From NCBI GenBank assembly GCA_946188155.1, contig CAMHUC010000032.1, positions 1-37,616 of the forward strand: a DNA stretch of 37,616 nt, written 5' to 3'. The DNA comes from an uncultured bacterium. GTDB taxonomy: Bacteria > Bacteroidota > Bacteroidia > Bacteroidales > Bacteroidaceae. Made by a program: the position numbers and the translations under genes. The notes beneath the pieces were generated by a model. The model was not told where the DNA came from, did no database searches, and saw nothing but the letters and a program-made list of their open reading frames with translations. This document shows positions 21,071 to 29,802 of this stretch, piece after piece (positions within the stretch are counted from its first letter, which is position 1; every line of letters begins with the position of its first letter).

Positions 21071-24007
21071 TTAAAGCGTTACCTTTACACCGAGATTATA
21101 GAAACGGGTCTGGGGAGCATAGCCCACGCTGGTCTCCATCAGCTTGCGCTCCTTGGCGAAGGTGAGCAGGTCGTTGCCGTTCACGTAGACAGCGAGCTCC
21201 TTCACCCACTTGCCCTGGAACAGGTCCTTGGGGAAGTCGTAGGTCAGCTGCACCTTGCGCAGGTTGAAGCGGTTGGTGCTGTAGAGCCAGAAGGTGGAGG
21301 CGGCGGCATTGTTGGCGTGGCTCAGCGTTGTCAGTCGCGGATGAGTGGCGGTGGCTGCCGTCTCGGGTGTCCAGCGGCCACGGGCGTTGACGGAGTACTT
21401 CGCGTCGCCGCTCATATAGTAATAGCTACCGTTCTTCAGCCCCTTGGCACCGAACTGTCCGTTGCCGAGTACGAAGAGTGTGAAGTTCTTGTACTTCAGC
21501 GTGAGGTTCACACCGAGGGTGAACGGCGCACCGTACAGTCCTGACTTGCCAATCTCCACCTGGTCCTTGCTGTCGAGACGGCCGTCGCCGTTGACATCCT
21601 CATACTTCAGGTCGCCGGGCTGGATGGCACCGCCGATGGCTGCGGTGGGCATGCCGCTCTTCAGGGCATACTTAGTAGTGCCGTCAGCCGTGGTGGTGAT
21701 GTCGAAGTCGCTGGCTTCATAGAAGCCCAGGCACTTGTAGCCCCAGATGGCATCGAGGGGACGCCCCTCGCGGTGCTGGTAGTCATACTCTACGAGCTCG
21801 TCGTACTTTTTGTTCTTGGTGGTGAGCCAGGTACCGACCACGCCGAGGGTGGTATGCACCTTGCCGATCTGCTTCTGGAAGGTGACGCTCAGGTCGAGGC
21901 CCTTACGGTTCTGGATGTTGTTGTTGATGGCAGGCTTGAACGAGCTGCCGGAGAGTCCTCCCTGCAGGTGCGAGGGGAACACGGTGGGGTTCTGCACGAT
22001 GAAGCCGTCCATATCGGTATTGAAGAACGTCAGCTCGGCCGAGATCAGCTTCTTGAAGATGGATGCGCGCAGGCTGACCGACCACTCCTTACGGTGGATG
22101 AAGTCGAGCGAGGGGTTGCTACCTGCCGTGGAGAACGTGCGGTCGGTGCTGACACCCTCGTTCCAGGAGAAGCCGCTGCCGGCTGTCGACCACAGGGCAT
22201 CGTAGATATAATAGTACTTGGGATTCGAGTCGCCCATGTAGACATCGATGTCCTCGTTCAGGTTGCTGTACGACGCACTGATGAGCAGGTCGTCGACGAA
22301 GCTGTCCTTCATGAAATTCTCCCTTGCCAGGTTCCAGCCGATGGTGAACGAGGGAGAGAAAGCCCCGCGGTGCCCCTTGGGCAGACGGGCTGAGTGTACG
22401 GCTGCCACCGATACATCGGCAAAGTAGCGGCCCATGTAGTCGTAGCCGGCCTGCAGTCCCAGGTTGGCGTTGGCGTAGCGGTGATAGGTGCCGCTGGCCG
22501 TGGTGGTGAACATATTGGCGAGCAGCATACCCGTCACGTGGTGCTTGCCGCCGAAGGTGTGGTCGTAGTCGAAGTGGCCGTTCCAGGTGATGGTCTGGCG
22601 GTACTTCGTGTCAGACATGGCCATGTGTCCGGTTACAATCTCATCGTTCTGCTGTGTCAGGCCTACAATCACGTCCTGCGAGTTGTAGTTACTCCAGGTG
22701 GGGATGAACACGGCGTACTTGTTGTCGTACGACAGGCTGTAGTTGGCAGCGTAGTCGATGGAGAACAGCGTACGGAAGGAGAGTCCCTTGACGAACTTGC
22801 TCATGTCGTAGATGATGCCGGCATCGAACTGGAACTGACGGCTGACGGCCTTCGTCTTACCCCCGAAGTAGGTGTCGGCGATGGCATTGGTCTGAGTGGC
22901 CTTCGTACCACCGGGGAAATACTTGCCGTCGAGCAGGTTGAGCGACTTGCCCAGGATGGCCAGGGCCTTGCTGGCGTTGGGGTCGACCATGTCGATGGGA
23001 ATCAGCGGGGCTGCATTCTCGGGGAAGTTGGGACGCATCGTAGCGGCCTCCCCCCAGAAGTCGCCCTTGTTCCGATTGGCATTATAGAAGGTGGCACTGG
23101 CATTGGCCCAGCCCTTGATGACCTTGTTGATGACGATGTCCACATTACCGCGAACGCTGAAACGGTCGGTGTAGTTGTCCTTGGCAGGGCCGAAGTTGAT
23201 CAGGTCTTCATTGCGGTAGTAGTTGATGTTCGTATAGAAGTGGGCACGCTGGCCGCCACCCTGTATCTCGAGTGTACCCTCCGAACGGTTGTATGCCTTA
23301 CGCACATACTCGTCGGAGTAGTAGTTCACGTTGGGGTAACGGTAGGGATTCACTCCTGAGGCGTGGTTGTAGATATTCTGCTGAGAATACTTCTCAGGAA
23401 TGGCGAGACCATCGTTCATCAGTGCCTCACGGTAGAGTGTCATATACTCGGCAGAGCCAAGATACTCGGGGAACTCCTTGGCCACGTGCCAGCCGGTATT
23501 GGCGTTGGCCTTGATCTGCAGACCGTCGACCGTGCCGCGCTTGGTGGTGATCAGGATGGCTCCCTTGGCACCCTTGGCACCGTAGAGCACTACGGCCTGT
23601 GCGCCCTTGAGGAAGGTGATCTGCTCAATCTCGGACGGCAGTACGTTGTTCGACGGACGCTTCACGCCGTCGATGATGACGAGCGGCAGGTTGTCGTTGT
23701 CGTTGGTGTCCAGACGGTCGTTGTCCATACCCCAAAGGTTGCTGCCGGTCCAACCGCCGACGAGTGCGTACATATCCTCCAGGCTACCCATCGTGTAGTC
23801 CTTCTTCTGCAGCTCTTCCATATCGACGTATGAGATACCTCCGAGCAGATGGTCGGCATCCTTGTCGCGGAAGGCAACATGTACCTTCTTCTTCACCACG
23901 GTAGAGTCGGCATCGCTGGCCGCTTCGTCCGTATCCTGGGCAATGGCCGTCAGCGGCGACGCTGCAAACATGGCAAAGAGCAATATGTTTGTTTTCATTC
24001 TATTCAT
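21071..24007 (-). CDS. xusC: SusC/RagA TonB-dependent outer-membrane transporter (second pair, XusC-like)
   Basis: A 978-residue outer-membrane beta-barrel with a Sec signal. The plug domain shows LPLVIIDGVKRP, EIEQITFLKGAQAVVLYGAKGAKGAILITTKRG, and the barrel ends with a C-terminal aromatic strand (RFYNLGVKVTL). It lacks the N-terminal carboxypeptidase-regulatory-like domain and the clear EEVVVVGYG stretch carried by the first SusC. Instead a short charged segment (about 25-50) leads into the plug. It pairs with the SusD gene 34 bp downstream. It should import xylan fragments using TonB energy, perhaps of a different size or branching from those taken by the first pair. ATG at 23998 is an equally good start. 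Confidence 0.92.
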   Translation of the reverse strand: MNRMKTNILLFAMFAASPLTAIAQDTDEAASDADSTVVKKKVHVAFRDKDADHLLGGISYVDMEELQKKDYTMGSLEDMYALVGGWTGSNLWGMDNDRLDTNDNDNLPLVIIDGVKRPSNNVLPSEIEQITFLKGAQAVVLYGAKGAKGAILITTKRGTVDGLQIKANANTGWHVAKEFPEYLGSAEYMTLYREALMNDGLAIPEKYSQQNIYNHASGVNPYRYPNVNYYSDEYVRKAYNRSEGTLEIQGGGQRAHFYTNINYYRNEDLINFGPAKDNYTDRFSVRGNVDIVINKVIKGWANASATFYNANRNKGDFWGEAATMRPNFPENAAPLIPIDMVDPNASKALAILGKSLNLLDGKYFPGGTKATQTNAIADTYFGGKTKAVSRQFQFDAGIIYDMSKFVKGLSFRTLFSIDYAANYSLSYDNKYAVFIPTWSNYNSQDVIVGLTQQNDEIVTGHMAMSDTKYRQTITWNGHFDYDHTFGGKHHVTGMLLANMFTTTASGTYHRYANANLGLQAGYDYMGRYFADVSVAAVHSARLPKGHRGAFSPSFTIGWNLARENFMKDSFVDDLLISASYSNLNEDIDVYMGDSNPKYYYIYDALWSTAGSGFSWNEGVSTDRTFSTAGSNPSLDFIHRKEWSVSLRASIFKKLISAELTFFNTDMDGFIVQNPTVFPSHLQGGLSGSSFKPAINNNIQNRKGLDLSVTFQKQIGKVHTTLGVVGTWLTTKNKKYDELVEYDYQHREGRPLDAIWGYKCLGFYEASDFDITTTADGTTKYALKSGMPTAAIGGAIQPGDLKYEDVNGDGRLDSKDQVEIGKSGLYGAPFTLGVNLTLKYKNFTLFVLGNGQFGAKGLKNGSYYYMSGDAKYSVNARGRWTPETAATATHPRLTTLSHANNAAASTFWLYSTNRFNLRKVQLTYDFPKDLFQGKWVKELAVYVNGNDLLTFAKERKLMETSVGYAPQTRFYNLGVKVTL

Positions 24008-24067
24008 AATCGTATATATTATAGCGGTAGCAAATTATTCACTTTTCACTATTCACTTTTCCTTTTC

Positions 24068-26077
24068 CTACCATCCCGGGTTCTGGGGGAATCCTTCATA
24101 CAGATAGATGTCCTTGTCGGGAAGCGGGAACCAGTAGTGCTTCGACTCCAGGCGACGGGTGATGAGCTCCTGCTTGTGGAAGTTACCAATCTTGGCATCC
24201 TTCGGGTCGTGGCTCTTGTACCAGTCGGCCGTCTCCAGACGCTCGAACTCATGGGAGTACTTCACCGTGTAGGGAGGCTCGGTCAGCAGGAGCCAGCGCT
24301 GCAGGTCGCACCAGCGGAAGCCCTCGAAGGAGAGCTCTACGGCACGCTCGCGGCGCACCTCGTCGATGAAGTGCTCACGGGTGTCGCGCAGGTTGGCGGG
24401 CACATGTTCCATGGGGTAGTCGCTCGAGTTGACACGGTCGCGCAGCTTGTTGATGGCATCGACAGCCGACAGCGACGTGCAGTAGATGGGCCTTGTGTTC
24501 AGTTCTGCCGGACTGGTAGCGATGGCTGCCTGTGCCTCGGCATACATCAGGTAGATGTCGGCCAGGCGCATATAGGGCAGGTAGCTCTGGAAGGCGTAGT
24601 CCCAGTCGTACCAGCGGTCGCCCTCGTTGCACTGGTGGGGAATCAGCTTCTGGATGAAGTAGCCCGTGCTGCTGGCATTATCCACGGCACGCATGGCACC
24701 GCCGGTGAACAGGTCGCAGTATTCGAGCTTCTTCTGGTCGGCCGACAGTCCGTCGGTGCTGAGCACATAGTGGAAGCCGTCGAAGATGAAGTCGTGGTAG
24801 AAACGGGGGTCGCGGTTCTGATAGGGATGCTCGGGGTCCCAGCCCGACTCGGGGTTGAGCACATACTCACCATTCCTGACCAGGTAGATGGGCTGGCCGT
24901 TGGCCATGCCGTACTGGTCGACGAGGTTGGCCGTGGGGTGGTGGATGATGTTGTCGTGAGCCACCAGACCGGCCACCTTCGGACCGAAGATCTTGGCGCA
25001 GTTCCAGTTGGCCGAGTTGGCACCGGGATAGACACCGCGCATGATGGCCTCGGGATTACCTGGCATATTCCAGCTCTGCTTCACGGTATAGAAGATGTCG
25101 GAGTAGTTGGTCTCGGCATTCTCGTCGCGCTCATGGTCGTAGATGTTGGAATACTTGAACTCGGCCAGCTTGTAGCTCACCTGTCCGCGGTTGACCATGT
25201 CGAGGGCACGACCGAAGGTCTCGGCGGCCTTGCGGCAGTACTCTGTGTCGTAGTCGTAGGTCTTGCCGTTGCTGCTGGCTCCCAAGAGCTGGGCGGCACC
25301 GCCGTTCTTGGTCTTCTCAAACTCCTTCATCAGGGGAGAACCGGCCCAGAGGTACACCTTGCCCAGGTAGCAGAGGGCGGTGAACTTGTTGACGCGGATG
25401 TCGTTCTTGCCAGAGGTCTGCATACCGGCCAGCGTCTCGTCCCAGTTCAGGGGCAGCAGGTCGTAGGCACGCTCGAAGTCCTCGGCACAGCGGTCGGCAC
25501 ACTCCTGGAACGACAGGCGTGGCAGCTCAGGAATCTGAGAGGCCTCGAAAGCCTGGTCGATATAGGGCAGTCCGCCGAAGTAGCACATCAGCTCGAAGTG
25601 CCACCAGGCACGGAAGAAGTACATCTGTCCGAGCAGCAGGTCGCGCTCCTCGTCGGTGCCCACGAGCGACTTGATGTTGGCGATACCCATGTTACACTTA
25701 CGGATGCAATACCATGAGTTGCGCCACAGCGAGCTGCGGTCGCCGTTGAGCCAGCACTGCGAGTTGGTGTACCAGTTACGGTAGTTGCCAAGGTCCACCT
25801 GGTGGTCCATGTGTGCATAGCCCTCAGGATTGTGTACAGCATCGTCGCCGAAGTTCCATGCAGTACAGTAGTTGACCTTCTGCTTGTCGGGAATCAGACT
25901 GTAGATTTCCTCGATATATCCCTGGAAGTTGCGGAAGTTCTTGAATGCCTCATCCTCCTGGACGATAGCCTCCTTCTCCTTCTCGAGCCAGTCGGTGCAG
26001 GCGGTGAAGGAAGCACCGCCAGCCATCAGGAGCAGCGATCCGCACAACAGGTTTTTGATGTAATTATTATATTTCAT
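24068..26077 (-). CDS. xusB: SusD/RagB family nutrient-binding lipoprotein (first pair, XusB-like)
   Basis: A 669-residue lipoprotein (lipobox ending SFTAC). SusD marks: the N-terminal helical region with FQGYIEEIYSLIPDKQKVNYC, the YLMYAEAQAAIA helix, EVRRERAVELSFEGFRWCDLQRW, and the usual C-terminal HYWFPLPDKDIYL plus PQNPGW. It partners the SusC gene 40 bp upstream. The reading frame extends to a TTG at 26107, but that extension is translated spacer repeat (TTCAATGTTC words), and the ATG at 26077 begins a proper lipoprotein signal. It is somewhat longer than typical SusD proteins (about 550 residues), as XusB-type proteins are. Confidence 0.92.
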   Translation of the reverse strand: MKYNNYIKNLLCGSLLLMAGGASFTACTDWLEKEKEAIVQEDEAFKNFRNFQGYIEEIYSLIPDKQKVNYCTAWNFGDDAVHNPEGYAHMDHQVDLGNYRNWYTNSQCWLNGDRSSLWRNSWYCIRKCNMGIANIKSLVGTDEERDLLLGQMYFFRAWWHFELMCYFGGLPYIDQAFEASQIPELPRLSFQECADRCAEDFERAYDLLPLNWDETLAGMQTSGKNDIRVNKFTALCYLGKVYLWAGSPLMKEFEKTKNGGAAQLLGASSNGKTYDYDTEYCRKAAETFGRALDMVNRGQVSYKLAEFKYSNIYDHERDENAETNYSDIFYTVKQSWNMPGNPEAIMRGVYPGANSANWNCAKIFGPKVAGLVAHDNIIHHPTANLVDQYGMANGQPIYLVRNGEYVLNPESGWDPEHPYQNRDPRFYHDFIFDGFHYVLSTDGLSADQKKLEYCDLFTGGAMRAVDNASSTGYFIQKLIPHQCNEGDRWYDWDYAFQSYLPYMRLADIYLMYAEAQAAIATSPAELNTRPIYCTSLSAVDAINKLRDRVNSSDYPMEHVPANLRDTREHFIDEVRRERAVELSFEGFRWCDLQRWLLLTEPPYTVKYSHEFERLETADWYKSHDPKDAKIGNFHKQELITRRLESKHYWFPLPDKDIYLYEGFPQNPGW

Positions 26078-26117
26078 AACGTTCAATGTTCTATCTTCAA
26101 TGTTCAATCTTCAATCT

Positions 26118-29100
26118 TTAAATGTAAAGCTTGATTCCGAAGTTATAGCGTCTCACGGTAGGATAGGCACCGCCGCCGCCACTGAATCCGTAGTTACTCT
26201 CACGGTCGTCGGGCATCTTGGTGATCAGGAAGAGGTTGTTGCCGTTCACGTAGAGCTTCAGGCTTGAGAAGCCAATCTTCTTGATCCAGCCCTTCGTCCA
26301 GGTGTAGGCCACCTCCACGTTCTTCAGACGGAAATAGGAACCGTCGTAGAGGAACTGTGTACCGTTGTTGTAGCTCACCTGAGTGGTGAAACGCGGAACG
26401 ACCACCTCGCCGTCGCCGACTGCGGGATTCCACCAGGCACCGTTGTCGTAGACGGTGAGCAGCTTATTATTAAAAGAGGTGAGGCCCACGTCACGGGTGA
26501 CGCCTGTCACGCCGTAGAGCTGTGCGAACATGCTCCAACCCTTATACTCCCAGCCGATGGTGGCATTGTAGGTGTGTTCGGGAGTGCCGGTGTAGCCGTA
26601 GGGGGCCTGGTCGTTGGTCTCGTCGACGATACCGTCGCCGTTGAAGTCCACGATATAGTGGTCGCCGATGAGCACCTGACTGTCGTCCTTCTCACGGGCA
26701 GGCACACTGTATAGCTCGTCGTAGGTCTTGATGAAGCCGTTGTCGATGAAGCTGGAGTACTGTCCCTGGCTGTAGCCCTCAGCCTTGCGGTAGGCGGGAA
26801 TCAGCTTGGGGTCGTCCTTCTCGATAATCTCGTTGTGGGCATAGGTGTAGTTGGCATTGGCCCAGAAGCGCATGCCGTTGTTGAGCACCTTGTTGAAGCG
26901 CAGCTCCACCTCGAAACCGTAGTTCTTCATCTTACCCTTGTTGATATCCGGCGTGGTCTTGGCACCGAAGTAGGAGGGCACCGAGCGGTTGGCACCGGAA
27001 ATGAAGATGTCCGAACGGTCGTCGCGGAACCAGTCGAAGCTACCGGCGAACATACCGCCGAGGAAGGCGTAGTCGACACCGATATCCTTCTTCGTCACCG
27101 TGGCCCAGCGCAGGTCGGGGTTGGCAATCGTCTTTTCATAATAAGAGGTATAAGGGCTGGCCGAACCGTCGATGGCCATCGGGAAGTTCTGCTGCTGGTT
27201 GTTGGCGGTCACGATGGCCCAGTCGGTCAGGTATGCCCAGCGGGCACCGGCGTTGTCGTCACCAATCTGACCGTAGGAGCCTCGGATCTTGAGCATGTCG
27301 ATGATCTTCTTCTCCTTCAGGTACTTCATGAACGGCTCGTCGGAGATCATCCAGCCCAGGGCACCCGAGGCGAAGAAGGCGAAACGGTTGTCGGGAGAGA
27401 ACTTCTGCGAACCGTTGTAGGCACCGTTGACCTCGGCGAAATAGCGGGTGTTGTAGTCGTAGGTGGCACGGAACACCCAGTCCTCGCGGCGGTTCTCCAG
27501 GTCGGCATTGCCGGCATTGATACGGCGCTTCCAGTTACCCATGGCGGTCACGTTGTGCTTGCCGAACTCCCGGCCCCAGAAAAGCTGGAGTGACATCTCG
27601 GTAGCACGGCTGGTGTAGCTCACGTTACCGGCCTCGGTAGTCCAGTCGCGGCTCTCATAGAAGTCGAAGCCCGTCTTGGCATCGATGGATACCTCGCGCA
27701 GGATCTGTCCGTCCTCGGGCAGCATGTAGGCATTCTTCACTTGGTGGAGGTCGGAGATACCACGCGTACCCTCGTTGAACTGGTTATCCCAGGAGATAGT
27801 ACCGCGAGCCACAAGGCCCTTGGTGACGAAGCCGAGGTCCTGCTCCAGGGCGAAGTCGGTGAACACACGGGTGATGGTGCTCATCTCATAGCCCGACGTG
27901 GCAACGCTGCGGGGAGAGTTCTCGATATTGGACACCAGCGGGTAGTAACCCCATGAACCGTCGCTGAACTGCACGGGGAAGAGGTTGGGCGCCATGCCGT
28001 AGGCACCGGCCCACTTCTGCTGCTGGAAGAACTCACCCGAGTTGCCATAGTAGTAGCGCGGCGTCTTCTGCTGGGCATTCGAGCCAGCCAGGTTCACCTT
28101 GAACTGGGTGGTCTTGGTAATCTGGAAGTCCAGGTTCGAACGAACGTTCAGACGGTTATAGGTGTAACCGCCCTCGTAGCCCTGATGGTTGTCCCACACC
28201 TTGGTCATGTCGCCCTCGTTCTGGAAGTCGAAGGCCACGAAGTACTTCACGAACTTCGTACCGCCGGAGAAGTTGATATTCGTATTATAAGATAAGGTGA
28301 ACTGCTTGAACATCTCTTCCTGCCAGTCGATGTTGGGATAGCGCTCTGCCTGGCTGTAGTCGCCCAGGTAGTTGCCGGCAGCATCGTAGTTGGGCTTCAC
28401 GGTATAGTCCTGGTTGCGGAAATTGTTGATGAACGTCTGCGGACGATAGTATGCCCACGAGGCAGCACCGCCCAGGGCCAGCTCGTGTTCAATGGCCTGG
28501 TTGCGAAGCATATAGCCGTCGTAGGAGTCGTACTTGCGCGGCAGCTTCGACACGGCCTTCAGCGTGGCGTTGAAGCCCACGTCGATGCGGGCCTTGCCCT
28601 CCACACCACGCTTGGTGGTGATCAGGATCACGCCGTTGGCACCCTCCACGCCGTAGACGGCTGTGGCAGAGGCGTCCTTCAGCACCGACACCGTGGCCAC
28701 TGAGGTGACGTCGACCGACTTGATCTCACGCTTCACACCGTCCACGAGGATCAGCGGCTGGGCATCCTGGTTCCAGGCAGCTGCGCCACGGATATAGATG
28801 CGCGGGTCTTCCTCACCAGGCTGACCTGTAGAGGCGATGGTAGCGATACCGGGCAGGTTACCAGTGAGTGCTGCACTCACACTGCCGATACCGGCGGCGC
28901 GCTCCAGCACCTCACCCGTGGTCTGCGTGATGGCGCCCACCACAGAGGCCTTCTTCTGCTGGCCGTAACCCACTACGACGACTTCCTCCAGCTGAGTGTC
29001 GTCCTGTAGCGTCACTTTGAAGGTGCGCTGCTTGCCCACCTTCAATTCCTTGGTATCCATACCTACGTAGCTGATGACCAAGACCGTCTGCTCAGAAGGA

Positions 29101-29318
29101 ACTTTCAGCTGGAAATTACCGTCAAAGTCCGTGATGGTACCCTGACTGGTATTTCCCTTCACAAGAACCGATGCTCCGATGAGTGGCTCACCTGCACCGT
29201 CCGTGACCGTACCACTCACCTGGATGCCGCCGCCCTGCGCCAGCGCCACAGCCAGCGGGAGCATCAGCATCAACAATGTTGGCACAGCCCGTTTCAAGAG
29301 ATTCGTTAGCTGTTTCAT
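26118..29318 (-). CDS. xusA: SusC/RagA TonB-dependent outer-membrane transporter (first pair, XusA-like)
   Basis: A 1066-residue transporter and first gene of the xus operon. After the signal peptide (LPLAVALAQ) comes a carboxypeptidase-regulatory-like domain (VSGTVTDGAGEPLIGASVLVKG to SYVGMDTKEL), the EEVVVVGYGQQKKASVVGA stretch, the plug (AWNQDAQPLILVDGVKRE, VEGANGVILITTKRG), and a long barrel ending in YNFGIKLYI. With the SusD partner downstream it imports xylan oligosaccharides. The frame extends to an ATG at 29363, but the ATG at 29318 starts directly at a normal signal peptide (MKQLTNLLKRAV) and is preferred. Expression is probably driven by the divergent hybrid regulator. Confidence 0.93.
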   Translation of the reverse strand: MKQLTNLLKRAVPTLLMLMLPLAVALAQGGGIQVSGTVTDGAGEPLIGASVLVKGNTSQGTITDFDGNFQLKVPSEQTVLVISYVGMDTKELKVGKQRTFKVTLQDDTQLEEVVVVGYGQQKKASVVGAITQTTGEVLERAAGIGSVSAALTGNLPGIATIASTGQPGEEDPRIYIRGAAAWNQDAQPLILVDGVKREIKSVDVTSVATVSVLKDASATAVYGVEGANGVILITTKRGVEGKARIDVGFNATLKAVSKLPRKYDSYDGYMLRNQAIEHELALGGAASWAYYRPQTFINNFRNQDYTVKPNYDAAGNYLGDYSQAERYPNIDWQEEMFKQFTLSYNTNINFSGGTKFVKYFVAFDFQNEGDMTKVWDNHQGYEGGYTYNRLNVRSNLDFQITKTTQFKVNLAGSNAQQKTPRYYYGNSGEFFQQQKWAGAYGMAPNLFPVQFSDGSWGYYPLVSNIENSPRSVATSGYEMSTITRVFTDFALEQDLGFVTKGLVARGTISWDNQFNEGTRGISDLHQVKNAYMLPEDGQILREVSIDAKTGFDFYESRDWTTEAGNVSYTSRATEMSLQLFWGREFGKHNVTAMGNWKRRINAGNADLENRREDWVFRATYDYNTRYFAEVNGAYNGSQKFSPDNRFAFFASGALGWMISDEPFMKYLKEKKIIDMLKIRGSYGQIGDDNAGARWAYLTDWAIVTANNQQQNFPMAIDGSASPYTSYYEKTIANPDLRWATVTKKDIGVDYAFLGGMFAGSFDWFRDDRSDIFISGANRSVPSYFGAKTTPDINKGKMKNYGFEVELRFNKVLNNGMRFWANANYTYAHNEIIEKDDPKLIPAYRKAEGYSQGQYSSFIDNGFIKTYDELYSVPAREKDDSQVLIGDHYIVDFNGDGIVDETNDQAPYGYTGTPEHTYNATIGWEYKGWSMFAQLYGVTGVTRDVGLTSFNNKLLTVYDNGAWWNPAVGDGEVVVPRFTTQVSYNNGTQFLYDGSYFRLKNVEVAYTWTKGWIKKIGFSSLKLYVNGNNLFLITKMPDDRESNYGFSGGGGAYPTVRRYNFGIKLYI

Positions 29319-29409
29319 CTTGTCTGATTTTGATTCATATTTGTTATTATTGGTTATACACATATTTATATATTATTCGACTTTACATCGTTGTTGTTCG
29401 CTAATGAAA

Positions 29410-29451
29410 GGGCGGCCTTCTCATGGTACGCCTGACCTACGAAGGCCGCCC
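29410..29451 (-). promoter_or_regulatory. GC-rich hairpin in the xusA 5' leader
   Basis: A perfect 11-bp stem (GGGCGGCCTTC / GAAGGCCGCCC) around a 20-base loop. It lies between the predicted xusA promoter and the start codon, and on the minus strand is followed by TTTCATTAGC. It could act as an attenuator, a stabilising 5' hairpin or a target for a small RNA. The following run is only weakly U-rich, so efficient intrinsic termination is uncertain. Confidence 0.65.
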
Positions 29452-29549
29452 GTCTAATCCCATGGTTGATTAAATACTAAGGCATAAAAAAACTAACTAC
29501 TAACTATATAAAACTAACCTAAAAAACTGTTTCAATATCTTAACGGTTG

Positions 29550-29557
29550 CAAAGTTA
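29550..29557 (-). promoter_or_regulatory. -7 promoter box of the xus operon
   Basis: Reads TAACTTTG on the minus strand, an exact TAnnTTTG match. Transcription would begin near 29543, giving a leader of about 225 bases. At the -33 position there is no TTTG; a palindrome (29577-29595) lies there instead, as expected for an activator-dependent promoter. Confidence 0.6.
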
Positions 29558-29576
29558 CGCACATTATCTATAAAAG

Positions 29577-29595
29577 GCGTTACATTGCGTAACGC
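29577..29595. promoter_or_regulatory. Candidate operator for the hybrid regulator at the xus promoter
   Basis: A perfect inverted repeat, GCGTTAC-attgc-GTAACGC, placed 20 to 38 bp upstream of the -7 box, where the missing -33 element should be. A further GTTACGC half-site lies at 29554-29560. It sits in the divergent region between xusA and the hybrid two-component gene. Binding by that regulator is inferred from position only. Confidence 0.45.
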
Positions 29596-29739
29596 GATTT
29601 TTGCTTTCTGTAACAAAGCAAAGACAGAAAACCAGGGGAAAGAATATTGATAACAGCAGGAAAAAACGGCAAGAAAGTCGCCAAACAAGGCAAAAAGTTC
29701 CCAAAAAATAACAAAAACTTTATTTTGTGTAACTTTTCC

Positions 29740-29770
29740 TTGGCCATATCACCATTTTAAGGTATCTTTG
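29740..29770 (+). promoter_or_regulatory. Bacteroidota promoter of the hybrid two-component gene
   Basis: TTG at 29740-29742 is followed after 20 bp by TATCTTTG at 29763-29770, matching the phylum consensus spacing. The ATG follows 32 bp later. The fuller match, compared with the xus promoter, suggests basal expression of the sensor. Confidence 0.7.
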
Positions 29771-29802
29771 CAACGAAATTTACAAAGATAATAACTAAAA
29801 CA

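Larger units (their letters stand above)
29319..29802. other. Divergent regulatory region between xusA and the hybrid regulator
   Basis: This 484-bp region holds the xusA leader hairpin (29410-29451), the xus -7 box (29550-29557), the palindrome (29577-29595) and the regulator's own promoter (29740-29770). The part at 29600-29735 is A-rich with no further structure that I can define. No gene is supported here. Confidence 0.6.

Noticed and set aside
23849..25717. 622-codon plus-strand open frame opposite xusB/xusC
   Set aside because: It crosses two genuine SusC/SusD genes on the other strand, spans their gap, and shows no recognisable protein features.
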